64,000 bases of DNA from Mytilus trossulus (Eukaryota; Mollusca; Bivalvia; Mytilida; Mytilidae): contig NC_086374.1 in the NCBI RefSeq assembly GCF_036588685.1, positions 63,920,457-63,984,456 of the forward strand, given 5' to 3'. Of the stretch, positions 12,341 through 23,789 are shown piece by piece (the first letter of the stretch is position 1; every line of letters starts with the position of its first letter). The position numbers were made by a program, and so were the translations under genes. A model generated the notes under the pieces. The model saw only the letters and a program-made list of their open reading frames with translations. It did no database searches and was not told the origin of the DNA.

Positions 12341-14220
12341 TTGAGTCTTATAACACAGCACACAACAATGTTTCCATCTTCTGCCCTAGAGTGATTCACA
12401 CTTACGTTGTTCGTGTTATTTTCACATCATGAAGAGTCCTGATAACGACTTTAAACAAAGCGAGCTGTTCGTCTCTGTAATTGTTCATTATCCCGTGTGC
12501 TGGTAAATCGGAGTGGGTGTTCCAAATGTATATATATAATTATTGAATGATTCTTTTTATTAATTGTAATAGGGTTTTAAAGCATTTAACGTGTGCAAGT
12601 TTTAGGAACCGCTTCATACAAAATTTGCTTCGGTCAACTCTTTTACACCTATCGAAAGTTTGTTTGGTACTAAATGCAAACATGTATGTAAATAGTATAA
12701 TCAGTAGACCTTCACAAGTTCATTAACTAAGATAATAATGACACATTCTAAACCACATTACTTAGAAAAAGTAAAGAATCAGTATGCTGAGGACGTAAGG
12801 CCAAACGCAAAAGTGATTCAAATTAATTGAGTTTTGTTCTGTCGATGTTTATTTAAGAATGGAATGCTCCTTTTTGTAAATAAGTAAGTGTGGGCATGCA
12901 TGCTCTGACTCACTCCAATAATTAATGAATGAATTATCAGAAATATATCATACACTATCAGATTATTCAATCAGTCTTGTACGGGAACGGAATTTAAAGG
13001 CGTTGCTTTCTGTCCAATTCCTTTGTTTAAACGAACGTTTGATATTTAAACAATAAAATATTTTGAACTGAATTAAAATAATTCAAACATTTATGTTAAT
13101 GGACTTATTTCAGTTATGGTATCATTAATCTGAAAGTATCAAAACTAAACAAAAGTATGTTATATATTTTCAATAATTAATAAACGCAGCTATTATTTAT
13201 ATAAAATTCGTTATTCTTTTATTTTCTTCATCAAAATTGATTCTCACCTTGCGTTTATGTACTTTATACGTCATTCTGGTCGGCATTTCTCATGAAGTTA
13301 CGATGCTTCCTTAAAAGCTCAGTAGGTATAACTAAAATTGTCAAGACACGTCTTTTATACATGGTCTATTGAAACTTATTTAAATGTGTATTTTTAATTA
13401 CCTACATTCAAATTTACAGTCCAATTACTGAAATGAATGTTATCTGATTAAAGAGCGTTCTACTTTGTATCATAAAGCTTGTGTTTTAAAACAGTTTAAG
13501 AATATTCATTCCGTGTAATGATTTGCGGTATTATGCAGGTCAAAAAGATTTAGTAACTGTTTATTTTTATGGTAACATGGGTGTATGAAATAAAAAGGGT
13601 AGGTTTTTTCGTACTTTTTGAGTAGTTGTTCCGATATTCCGTGGTGCATTTCTTCAAGAAAATAAAAGCAAATTTAAAACATTGCACCTGTTCAATTACT
13701 TTTTTACAGCATGATTTACTACTTTTTGGTGCGAACGGCCTTAACCTTGTTTTATAATTAGCTAAAGCTCACACTTTTATGATAGTCTCTGAAAATGCCA
13801 TATTTTGATAACAATTTGTAAACCAAACAAACATACATACGAGTATACAATTTCTAAGAAATGGGTACAGCAGTCAACATTATGTTTTAATCTTTATAAA
13901 ATAAACAAATATGTAAGCTAAGAAATCAAAAAGACATACAGCCAAGGAACACAAGAAATATGAAAGGCAATAATAGTAGCATTTACCATAGCACAATGAC
14001 ACAATAACGAGATGCATAAGTACTGAGCTACGTCAAATGTATATATTAACATAAATCGACTAAACAGTAAACGTAATAACAAAATGTACAAAGACAAACA
14101 AAAGATTACTATAACATTTTAGTGAGATGCTTAACAACGTATGTACCTGGATTTTATACTTTAAGACCATCATGTATTATTTTTGGATATGGAATGTTTA
14201 TCAACAAGGTAGTCGTATCT
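12341..14220. other. Gene-free stretch
   Basis: AT-rich sequence with no ORF, splice pattern, RNA-like feature or repeat that I can support. Confidence 0.5.
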
Positions 14221-14224
14221 TTCG

Positions 14225-14410
14225 ATGAACATATGGAAATTACGTGATCTCATTTACAAGTTATCAAAGATACCGTGATTATAATTTAGTACGCCAGACG
14301 CGCGTTAGGTCTACAAAAGACTCATCAGTGACGCTCATATCAAAATATTTATAAAGCCAAACAAGTACAAAGTTGAAGAGCATTGAAGATCCAGTGCCTG
14401 AATATTAATG
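14225..14410 (+). repeat. Family A dispersed repeat (3' part)
   Basis: A good copy of the family core: taatttagtacgccagacgc, then actcatcagtgacgctcata, then aacaagtacaaagttgaag with agcattgaagatcc at the end. It matches the reverse complement of the ends of the 42070-42466 copy. Confidence 0.8.
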
Positions 14411-15799
14411 ATAGAAATTTATTTCTAAAGTTATGACCAATCTTATAGTGGGACCACACACAGGCTATCAATAACTACACCAAAGAAGATCTTCACACAA
14501 TGTTCAACTTAAACGGATTGATTTTACAACCGTTTTCCCTCTTGTATGGGTACTAGTTGTACATCTGTCCCTTTCGACTATGAAGCAGAACTTATGCACA
14601 ACATTTAATAAAGCGTTACACAACATTGCCAAGTTCTCAGTTACACGTTCATATTTATTCATGACTCAAAATACAAAAACTTGATATACCCATTCATGAC
14701 ACAAAATCAGTACATAAACATTAAAAAAAGAAATAAATAGTTAAGTTTAGGATTATCTGCTTTTATTGTTGTTTTTTTTCATCTCAAACTCAAAGTGAGG
14801 CATGCAACACAGAGCTAAAAAAAATATCTTGCTGCAAGTTTACCTACAGCATTCATGTATATCGCATACCGGCTAATCCTTGTATCTCTTAATACTGGTA
14901 ACAATAAGAGTACTACTGAAAAAGAAGGACAAAATATATCAGAGGAACATTAAAACTCATAAATCGAACATAAGCTGACAACGAAACGGCTAAAAAAGAA
15001 ACAAAAGGACTAGACGTTCTTCTTCCATTTTTGAAATGATCGACCTCTAATTACGATCTATAAAACATGTGATCATTTTCCATTTTCATTTGTTTTTGTC
15101 GTTAGTTCTTCATACCCTCTGTTCGATTGTATTGTAGTTGCATATCTCCTTCTGGAAATGTGATGTCACAAAATATACGAATTCGTGAACGAGAATGACT
15201 GTTTGTACTTAGTAATAAAAAAAAAAACTCATCTAGTTGGGTAATGAGGAAGAACGAATAACGTCGATACTGCTCAAGTTTACAAATAGGAATAATCTCG
15301 CAACTCAAGGTACACATGGGTTTAATTTAAGGGTGTAAAATCTTTAAAAAAGATAAAAAAAAAAAAAAAAAAAAATAATGTTACTTTACAGATTGTATCA
15401 TATTCCTCAAATATTGCATTTTTGCAGTGTTGTTTAGGATGTCAGGTATTGCCGTTTAGCAGGTGATCCATATTCTGTCGACACACCTGCTGTGATTCCC
15501 ATGTGTTTGTCATGTTTGTTAAATCAAAATGAATTTATGAGTTTGAAAAATTGGTTAACTAAAATGAAAAAGGGAATCGATACATTTGCTACTGAAAAAT
15601 GTAAAAATAGAAATAAATTTTGGAGACACTAAACATCTACTGAGGAGTTTTACGTTTGTCTTAACGTTGGCTGATTGTTGTGAAATGAATATTATGTTTG
15701 CTACAAAGAAAAAGGAGCACATTATAAATAGTATCTTTATTTTTTTTTTATAACACATGACTTACTGTAGATTGTATATATATACATCTGGTTATATAT
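14411..15799. other. Gene-free stretch with poly-A tract
   Basis: No supported gene. A run of about 24 A residues lies at 15354-15377, possibly a retroposed tail. A weak dispersed-repeat trace (aactcataaatcgaacataag, cgacaacgaaacgg-like text) is at 14950-15010. Confidence 0.45.
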
Positions 15800-15944
15800 A
15801 ATGTTCAAATAGGGTTATCTTCATGCAACATTTAACACATGTCGAAAATTAAAAACATTTCGGAAATGTAAACACTATCATGACAAATAACTGCATGATA
15901 CACAAAAAAAGTCATACATTAACTATAGAATCTGAAAGCAGGAA

Positions 15945-16705
15945 CTGGCTACATGTAACTGTCTATTACCTCTTTTTATATTTGTCGCAATATTGGAATC
16001 ATTGTTGTTTGCAGTTATATACGCTGGATGCTGTTCTCATGTTTATATTTTAATAGACAACTTTCGAGTTCGATGCATTTCCGTCAAAAACGAGCGAGTG
16101 GTTGGAAAACTATAGTTCTATAATGTACAAATTATTCGCCAAACTAAATTCTCAAAATTAACAATCAACACTGCTGTCATTAGGGAATAGTCAGTAAGTA
16201 CCTACAGAGCAACCATTATTTCTAGTTGTTTATCCTGGACAAAGACGATCACTAAGACACTTGATGATCGTAAATAGTACAGGGAACAGGCGACCCCCTC
16301 TATCTGGTAAATGACGTCATAAAGGCGTGCATAATAGACGAGTTTTTGCCGGTGACGGAAGAACTCGAAAGTGGTCTATTGATTATGGATTTTACATCGA
16401 TTTGTGTGAAACAGACAAAATTTCACCATATATATATAAAGAAATTATTCGGTTCCTTGGATGTTGACTAACTTGCAAAAAGTTCCGGATAATAATGCTG
16501 AAAGTTTTTGTACTGTAATAAATAAAAGGAACGTATCAACATATTCTTCAGAAAATACAACGATACATAGACATTCATGCAAGGGACAACAAGAACAGTT
16601 GCACCTTCTGTATTCCATATCTATGGTTCCCATCTTTATACTGTCATTATGTTGGGGTCCTCTGATATATAAATTTGGAGTAACAGGTCCAAAAATCCTA
16701 TCAAT
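15945..16705 (+). pseudogene. Dead duplicate of SLC43A3-like exon 1
   Basis: Aligns with exon 1 of the intact gene (28500-28933). The start ATG is CTG here (15945-15947). The frame then reads ATCNCLLPLFIFVAILESLL as in the intact copy until a MITE interrupts it at 16052-16380. After the MITE the sequence resumes at IDYGFYIDLCET, but a net 2-bp gain near 16430 shifts the frame and brings TGA. The end of the exon (LHLLYSISMVPIFILSLCWG...) and the donor at 16706 (GTAAGT) are almost unchanged. No copies of exons 2-10 are present, so it is a partial, non-functional duplicate. Confidence 0.9.
16052..16380. mobile_element. MITE inserted in the duplicated exon
   Basis: Bounded by inverted ends aatagacaactttcgagttc and gaactcgaaagtggtctatt, with weaker complementarity continuing inward (atttccgtcaaaaacg against gtttttgccggtgacgga). 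Comparison with copy B places it exactly between tatatttt and gattatgg. Four bases of the B sequence (gatt) are not duplicated, so no clean target duplication is visible. No ORF. Confidence 0.8.
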
Positions 16706-17376
16706 GTAAGTATATTACTGATCGGAGTTTGCGCTTGAAAAATTATAAGAAACCGTAGGTACTATATAAAAGTAAGATTTATTAATTGAACTGCAGTTAA
16801 TTTGGTTACACCATAATCATCTCAACTTATATATAATATCGTGATAGTTTTCGTATGAAAAGGCCCTGGTTCAGTTGCATATTAATGTAACAGCATGAGA
16901 AATGAACGGAGCTATTCTTGTTAAGTTTACACAACAACCAAAAAATACAGGTACACATTACATATATACAATGATATTGATTTGTGATTAAATATGTAGG
17001 TGTAGTACATAGTTATTTACACGAATTAATACACGTTTGAAGTACTTAACGAGTAATGATAACATAGTTTAAACTGTGTGAATTATGTTGGTCATTATAA
17101 ATTTACATAGAGATTTACATCAGCGAATACAAATAAAGAAATAGTAAACTGTCAGCCCACCGAATGCGTCGGTATCTTTGTAGCCAAATGTTACGCTTCA
17201 AGTTTCTTCACAGGTTTCGGAATACTTACAAATCCAACGATTTATGATAACGCATCAACTCATTATTTAGTGAAATGATGCATTATCTACCGTCAAGCTT
17301 ATCACTAATATAGGTTGATTTTTTTTCTCAAATATATTGAAAATATAAATTCGAATGAAATGATTTTTTGTATAAG

Positions 17377-17530
17377 TCTTAGGGAACGACCATTTCTCTT
17401 TCAGGGTTTTATTTTTTGGTTTTTTTTGGGGGGGAGGGTTATATTCTGGTCAAGCAGATGACAAAAAAGAATATTCTGAATGCTAATTCTTCCAATACCT
17501 TATTGTGTATTAAAAATATTGAAAAAAAAT
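17377..17530 (+). repeat. G-tract repeat (ttagggaacgaccattt family), copy in duplication A
   Basis: Begins cttagggaacgaccatttct, followed by a T-rich run and a G run, then ttatattctggtcaagcag. Its paralogue is at 29593-29745, and a shorter inverted relative with a C run lies at 37115-37165. Confidence 0.55.
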
Positions 17531-17987
17531 AATCTGATATTAAATGGGTGCAGGCGTCCGCATCATATTTCGATTGAATATACAATGAATGTGTTGCAAA
17601 ATTAACATGAAGTTAAGGTATACTTTCAACTTTCACAACTGTAGCTCAAAGAAAAGTTTTAGTGAGATCTACTCAAGACCACGATAAAAAGAAGGATCGA
17701 AACAATGAAATCGGTAGTTAATCACGTTTAACGCCCAACTAATGTAAAATTACAACGTTACGTCGTTACATTAACGTGGAACAATAGTTATCCTGATTTA
17801 GAGTAATTTCTCGCAATTTGATTGGCTGATATTGTCTTCATAAATTTCATTACATTTTTGTATGACATCAATTGGAATTATCTCCCTTATTTATCACGTT
17901 AATTGAAATTATCTCCCTTATACCATTGATCTAATAAAAAAATCACAGTTTTAGATTAAATATCTAAAATACATTTGTTGATATTGT

Positions 17988-18026
17988 CAAGGATTTGTAT
18001 AGTTAGTCTAACTATACAAATCCTTG
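17988..18026. mobile_element. Micro fold-back element (39 bp)
   Basis: A perfect odd palindrome: CAAGGATTTGTATAGTTAG, T, then its complement. It is flanked by a 7-bp direct repeat, atattgt at 17981-17987 and 18027-18033. The same insertion is present in duplication B (30484-30522), so it predates the duplication. Related copies are at 20053-20085 and 42702-42736. Confidence 0.75.
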
Positions 18027-18061
18027 ATATTGTCCTAAAATTTATTTTGAATATACTAATA

Positions 18062-20965
18062 CACGGTGGGTATGGTTGTCCTGCGAGAGAACGTACTGTG
18101 CTGGTGATTTGGTCCTGACGGGTGCTGGTGGGTCCTGATTCTGTGCTGGTGGGTTTGTTTACATTGTATCAGAACGGCAATAAAACGACTGTTTTGTTGC
18201 TTAATTTTTCTCTGATGTGTCATAAGTACCATGCAAAGTATATTACAACAATATTATATTGCAAAAGTCGTGCAAGTTCGTCAAACGGAATTGTCCTGAC
18301 GCTGTGCTGGTGATAAGAAAAACGGTCATGGTTCTGTGCTCCTATGTCCTGGTTCTGTGCTTTTAAATTTTAGTTAAAAGTGGCATATATTCAAGATCAT
18401 TGATGCTGTACTGTTATTGACTAATTAGCTGGTGTCTGCTCTCTTGAAATTGACATTGTTAAGTATCTGTTTATGAGAGAAAAAAATACCCCTATTTAAA
18501 AAAAAATAAAAAAAATAAAATTAACTGTAATCTTATTTATTGGCCTGTTAATGGAACCCTTCTTCACCCCTTTTAAGATAAGAAAATATGTTTACGATTT
18601 TCGGGATCACGATCATTTTGGAAGATCACCAAAATACGTTGTAATGTGACAAATTCCATAAGAAACCAAAAGGAAGAATGTGTTAACAACCATACGTCAT
18701 CGTACGACCTTCAACAATAACCCATAAGTTAGAGCGAGGTTACAGTGAAAGCTTGGAATAGTTTCCCGTAAGATTTAAAAGTTGTATTGTAAAAGAAAAA
18801 TGTATCTTATAGCTATTAAGAATCACTTGCTGTAAGATTTTTCCAACATATTTTTTTTTTGTCTAAACGGTAAACGGTTATCAGGTTTTTTTTCTTTCGA
18901 AAGTTCGATAGAACACTAAAAAATAATCACTATTCTATGAAAGGGCAGACTAGAATATGTCAGAGAATGAAGACGAGACAACCTAGAGAACTCTAACAAA
19001 ATTAAAATTTCTTAGCTTTTTCATTTTAAATTAAATATCTTTATAAAGAATTACGGGGGAGGAAGTGAACAATGTGTCCTTCTTTTCTATATTTAAATAT
19101 TTTTCATGAATAAAAATAAAATGTGCCTTGATTATAATTGAAAATGAATAAATAGAAAAAAAATACCCAACTAAAATACACTTTTATTTTAATATTGGTA
19201 ATATCACTAAGCTTTTAAGTTTTGTGTGTCAAACACATCATCTCCGTAGTAATGACTCCTTACTAAGATATTTCACTTCATTCATTTTTTTTCTGCATTT
19301 TTTTAAATTGTGAATTCATAGAATTATTATATTAAAATGTAGCCTTAATTTATATTTAAAAAAAAACTGAATCTAAAGTCAGATATATCAAACATTTTTG
19401 TTTCCATCTATCCGTTTTCAGGACTTTAACAATCAACAATAACACGCCTGGAACGTAAAATGCGTACTCGGCTGTCTGTAATCGACCATTTTTAGACACC
19501 CCAGGCTCCTAAAAAAACAAGCCGGATGGGGGTTCAAAGATGCAAATTAAGTACTTATATCAATATTTTATCTTTTTGTGTACGGTTTATGACCCCTCCT
19601 GTGGCCTGTCAATTCCGAAATGTGCAAACTGCAATAGTATCAAAACAGCACAGACAATGAATAATAGAGATATAATTTTGTACATATATATCAAGGGGGA
19701 ACTTCTTGCAAAGCATTATTATTTATAGATCATTATTGTATTTAGTAGAAATAGAGAATTTAGTGAATATAAAATCACTTTTTTTTGTAGAAAATTCAAA
19801 GACCTTTGTACAGAGATTTTTGTTATGTTTAGCATGGGATCAACACAATGGTTAATTACCGAGTAAACAAAATCAAAATGTCTATCTACCTTGCACATTG
19901 CAGAAAATTCAGATCAGATAACGAAACTAAGTCCAGCAACATTTAAAAGCAATTTAAGATTTTGACCCTCACAGTTTACTTTCACCGCAAATATTCTCGT
20001 TACAACGAATCATTTTAAATACAAAAATACCAGTTGCAGCCTTTTGTTTATCCAAGGATTTGTACAGTTACTATACAAATCCTTGGTTTATCTATTAATA
20101 TATATATACGGAAAAATTTATGAAAGGCAGCAGGGTCATCAGGGTGAGGAGTACATTTCATCTGAAATAAATGCTGAGCATAGATCTAGAAAGCGACAGA
20201 TAATAATGACATTAAAAATAATCTCTTCTTTTTGACTTTTTTCGAACAAATTGACACATAAAATGATTTATATAGTATTGTAGAATTATTAACTTACTTT
20301 AGATACTATATATTGTTATCTGATATTGGACGAAAGATGTTGACCTTTAATGTTATTATGTAATACAAGTTTAGATCATTTGAAAATACATATTAAACAG
20401 CCAAATGGATGCACAAGAGCTAAAATAGGAATCATAGATCCTGTTGGCAACAATTATCTGGCTAATTTTATTGATTTTGTAACATTTGTTTCAAATATGA
20501 CCAACTTCTTATCCAAAATCACCAGCACCGTATCAGGACCCACCAGCACAATGACAGGACCCACCAGCACAGTATCAGGACATGAATAAATTGAGAAAAT
20601 GCTAAATTTTAATAAATTGCAATGTTTTTTTCACAAAATTGTTTTGTGGTGTGGATTGCAGTTTAGAAAGCGGACTCTATGAGCATTTTTGTTTTATTTT
20701 TTCAGTTCGAGATTTTCTGAAAATGAGCATTTTTGTGTTACGCTTACTAAAACAGTTTAGAGGGTCAATTTTTCAATGGCTTATATATGAACCCATAAGA
20801 AACGAAATTGAAAAATCTCAACTGTTTTCTTCCATTTTTTATGAGTGAAAACGTCAAAAATCATAATTTTCGTCTTTGTTTACATTTTTCATTCATCACC
20901 AGCACCCGTCAGGACCGAATCACCAGCACAGTACGTTCTCTCGCAGGACAACCATACCCACCGTG
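18062..20965. mobile_element. Non-autonomous DNA transposon, 2904 bp, with CACGGTG ends
   Basis: The terminal inverted repeats are 69 bp with one mismatch (18062-18130 and 20897-20965), starting CACGGTGGGTATGGTTGTCC. The 5-bp sequence taata flanks both ends (18057-18061 and 20966-20970), while copy B has a single taata at 30553-30557: a clean empty site. If the element is taken to start one base outward, a 3-bp aat duplication is the alternative reading. The subterminal regions carry GTGCTGGTG four times within 260 bp of the left end (18098, 18122, 18143, 18304). Its complement occurs five times toward the right end (20520, 20541, 20562, 20897, 20921), often next to tcctgac/gtcagga. Internal ORFs are short and show no transposase. 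The CAC start and 5-bp duplication recall Transib/RAG-type elements; the subterminal array recalls CACTA (EnSpm). Confidence 0.85.
20053..20085. mobile_element. Micro fold-back element (33 bp) nested in the 2.9-kb transposon
   Basis: CAAGGATTTGTACAGTTA and CTATACAAATCCTTG arms form a near-perfect hairpin. It is flanked by gtttatc at 20046-20052 and 20086-20092, a 7-bp direct repeat. The spacing rule is the same as for the copies at 17988 and 42702. Confidence 0.75.
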
Positions 20966-21183
20966 TAATATGTCATATAACAAAATCAGGATCGCCTCAC
21001 CCGATATGAATTTTATTGACCCGATAAATTCTCGTATTAGGACAATTGTACACTATGTAACTAACAATGTAACCTTAACACAATCAACAAAAGGTTAAGT
21101 CATAACAAAAAAAAACGTAGAAATAACAAAACAAAATCGCTCAGGAAACCAGATGAAACTACCAAAATTAGCATTCATAAAAC

Positions 21184-21212
21184 CATGGAAGTATTATTTT
21201 AATACTTCCATG
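21184..21212. mobile_element. Micro fold-back element (29 bp), second type, copy A
   Basis: CATGGAAGTATTA, ttt, TAATACTTCCATG. Flanks are ataaaac (21177-21183) and atacaat (21213-21219), a decayed form of the exact ataaaac pair seen in copy B at 30783-30825. Confidence 0.65.
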
Positions 21213-21574
21213 ATACAATCTATCATTTTACACATTGATCTATTATTTATTCATCTATCAATTAGTTTTTAGTTGATATCTTAAAAAATGTAAAGATATA
21301 TCATATAATTCTACTTCTGTGTCTTGTCAATTTATAGAAAACCTTACCGATTTACATACGATATATTCATCATCATAAAAAAGAGTCAAGTAAATGTAAT
21401 TAGTTTAATTGGAATCTAGAAGTGAAAGTGAAATGATAATGAATTACGCATTTGAAAAATTATTTCAAAGAGGTCTATAAGTGATTGCTTGTTATATGTA
21501 ATTTAGTAGATAAAGTAAAAAATAGAACCACAATCTTGTAAATTTTTCTATAATTTATTTCTGGAGGATAATCA

Positions 21575-22060
21575 GTATTATCTCTTTCTTCTCGTAACAA
21601 ATGGGATCTGGACTTAAATTTACAGATTGAAGATTGGAATGCTACTTATTCCATGCCCTATTTAATAACCAAAAATTGTTTTTTACTAAATTTTCAATTT
21701 AAGATTGATCATAGGATTTTAACATGTATTTCCTTTTTATATAAATGTAAATTAAAAGAAACTGAACTGTGTACATTTTGATCAGAAGTTAGAGAAAATA
21801 TTTTTCACATTTTTTGGGAATGTAATGTAACACAAAATATCTGGTTATATGATTATAGATTGGATTAGAAATTATGAAATCTTCTTGCCTTTTAGTGAAA
21901 AAGGGGTCATTTTAGGTGTGTTTGAGGATTCTGTCAACAATAAAACAGTTAATAATATCTTGTTGTTATTTAAATACTACATATATAAATTTCGATGTAA
22001 GAGTGTATTGCCCGCAAAATATGGCGGGATAGAAAATTACAGTATTGGATTAAAATAGAA
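21575..22060 (+). mobile_element. L1-like non-LTR retrotransposon, 3' coding fragment (broken)
   Basis: Conceptual reading gives the C-terminal region of an L1/Tx1-type reverse transcriptase polyprotein: KWDLDLNLQIEDWNATYS, LLNFQFKIDHRILTC, ELCTF, then REN-FHIFWECNVTQNIW and LFKYYIYKFRCKS. This is the usual arrangement after the RT domain (rxxCxxC-like ...ehlFweC...W...kyyIykcR). A TGA replaces the expected Cys codon after LCTF, and a frameshift lies near 21845. It starts just beyond the end of duplication A. Confidence 0.75.
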
Positions 22061-22224
22061 ATACTCTGTATGTTTAACTCTACACAAAAAATAAAAATAG
22101 ATCAGAAGTTGCAATTGTTAAGAAGCAGCATTTAATTAAAAAAAATCAATTGTAATATATTATATCTTATCATACCATTATGATTTAATCGATCTTACAA
22201 GTATTATAGAAATAAGTTTTTTAT

Positions 22225-22990
22225 ACGACCACAAAAATTGAATTTTCGCACTCTAACTTTAGTAAAATCTATGAATCTATGAAATTTTAACACAAGGTTA
22301 ATGACCACAAAAAAAAAAGGTTGGGATTGATTTTGGGAGTTTTGATCCAAACATTTTAGGAATTAGGGGCCAAAAAGGGCCCAAATAAGCATTTTTTTTG
22401 GTTTTCGCACTATAACTTTAGTTTAAGTTAATAGAAATCTATGAAATTTTGACACAAGGTTTATTACCACAAAAGGAAGGTTTGAATTGATTTTAGGAGT
22501 TTTGGTCCAACAGTTTAGGAATAAGGGGCCATAAAGGGGCCCAAATAAGCATTTTTCTTGGTTTTCGCACCATAACTTTAGTATAATTAAATAGAAATCT
22601 ATGAAATTTAAATACAAGGTTTTTGACCATAAAACGAAGTTTGGTATATTGATTTTTAGTCCCAACAGCTTAGGAATAAGGGCCCCAAACGGTCCAAAAT
22701 TAAACTTTGTTTGATTTCATCAAAAATTGAATAATTGGGGTTTTTTGATATGCCGAATCTAGCTGTGTATGTAGATTCCTAATTTATGGTCCCGTTTTCA
22801 AATTGGTCTACATTAAGGTCCAAAGGGTCCAAAATTAACTTAGTTTGATTTTGACAAAAATTGAATTCGTTGGGTTCTTTGATATGCTGAATCCAAACAT
22901 GTACTTAAATTTTTGATTATGGGCCAAGTTTTCAAGTTGGTCCAAATCAGAATCCAAAATTATCATATTAAGTATTGTGCAATAGCAAGA
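22225..22990 (+). repeat. Dispersed repeat with three internal near-repeats
   Basis: The block ttttcgcactctaactttag, aaatctatgaaattttaaca, cacaaggtt, gaccacaaaa, attgattttgggagttttg, aggggcc...gggcccaaataagcatt is repeated about every 160 bp (22242, 22405, 22563), then passes into a related tail (ccaaaattaaactttgtttg, gatatgccgaatctag). The same family ends the window at 63720-64000. I recognise it as abundant in bivalves. Low coding potential. Confidence 0.75.
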
Positions 22991-23184
22991 AATTTTCAAT
23001 TGCACAGTACTCAGCAATAAGAAGAAATCTTCAATTGCACAGTATGGGTTTTATCTGAAATCTATGTAATCTTATTTTTAAAAATAGGCATCTCCACTTA
23101 TAAAATCTCAATTGTATGAATAAGGTGCAGCTTTTTGTATAAATTACACTAATTAGGAATGCGTAAATTAACATTTATTATCTA

Positions 23185-23320
23185 AGGCTATAAATACATG
23201 CACCAGTATGGATATATGACAAATACACGATATAACACAATAACGAAAACTATGTAAAAAAACATATAGAACTTGACTGTCCCTTTGGTATCTTTCGTCC
23301 CTCTTTCAAAGATTCTTATT
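23185..23320 (-). repeat. Dispersed repeat piece (gactgtccctttggtatc family)
   Basis: Contains ttgactgtccctttggtatc and tttcgtccctcttt, also found at 61860-61915 and, inverted, at 23905-23945. The upstream part (aaggctataaatacatgcac) recurs at 24410-24440. It is probably the 3' end of a retroelement family. Confidence 0.5.
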
Positions 23321-23789
23321 AGTTGTGTTGCAAGCAATGAATGATTAAACATAAACACGGTTTCAAAATCAAATGACATACTTGCTTTATCACGGGCTTT
23401 CATTTTACAATGGAAATGCCTTTCAATAACAGAACAATAAATTGGTGTAAATTAGAATTTAGGAACAAATATTCTAACTAGTTATGGCTGTTTTCTAAAA
23501 CTTATCTCATTTTTCCCAGTTGGGCTGGCAGCTAAGCATGCTATGAAATGAAGATTCTAATAATTTTTTGAACGTTGATTTTTATCATTGCTGAATTATA
23601 AATTGAATACAGGTATCATGTTTTTTGAATTAGTAATAAACACATTAAAGTATGCTCGCTGCTAATATTTTTTTTCACTTTTAGTCAGATAATAGAAACC
23701 TGCTAATTTTACCCATGTAGCGCACACAAGAATTGAAATACACGTTAATTTATGTATTTCTTTTATCTATTTCATAATATGTAATAGTT

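Larger units (their letters stand above)
15800..21506 (+). repeat. Segmental duplication, copy A (paralogue of 28360-31109)
   Basis: Starting at gttcaaatagggttatctt, this region aligns with 28360 onward: upstream flank, SLC43 exon 1, splice donor and about 1.6 kb of intron 1. It runs to gattgcttgttatatgta (about 21505), matching 31085-31109. Three large differences are visible: a 329-bp MITE in exon 1, a 2904-bp element at 18062-20965 absent from copy B, and about 278 bp present in B (29762-30039) but absent here. An L1-like retroelement fragment begins just past the end of the homology. Confidence 0.9.

Noticed and set aside
16461..16709. 82-aa ORF that looks like a transporter fragment
   Set aside because: It is the frameshifted remainder of duplicated SLC43 exon 1 and continues into intron; described as a pseudogene instead.
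20350..20589. Plus-strand ORF of 79 aa ending in TSTVSG repeats
   Set aside because: The repeats are the transposon's subterminal motif array; the rest shows no domain.
22225..22990. Regularly spaced repeats considered as a CRISPR-like array
   Set aside because: Units of about 160 bp with diverging sequence in a eukaryotic dispersed repeat; no short identical repeats with unique spacers.
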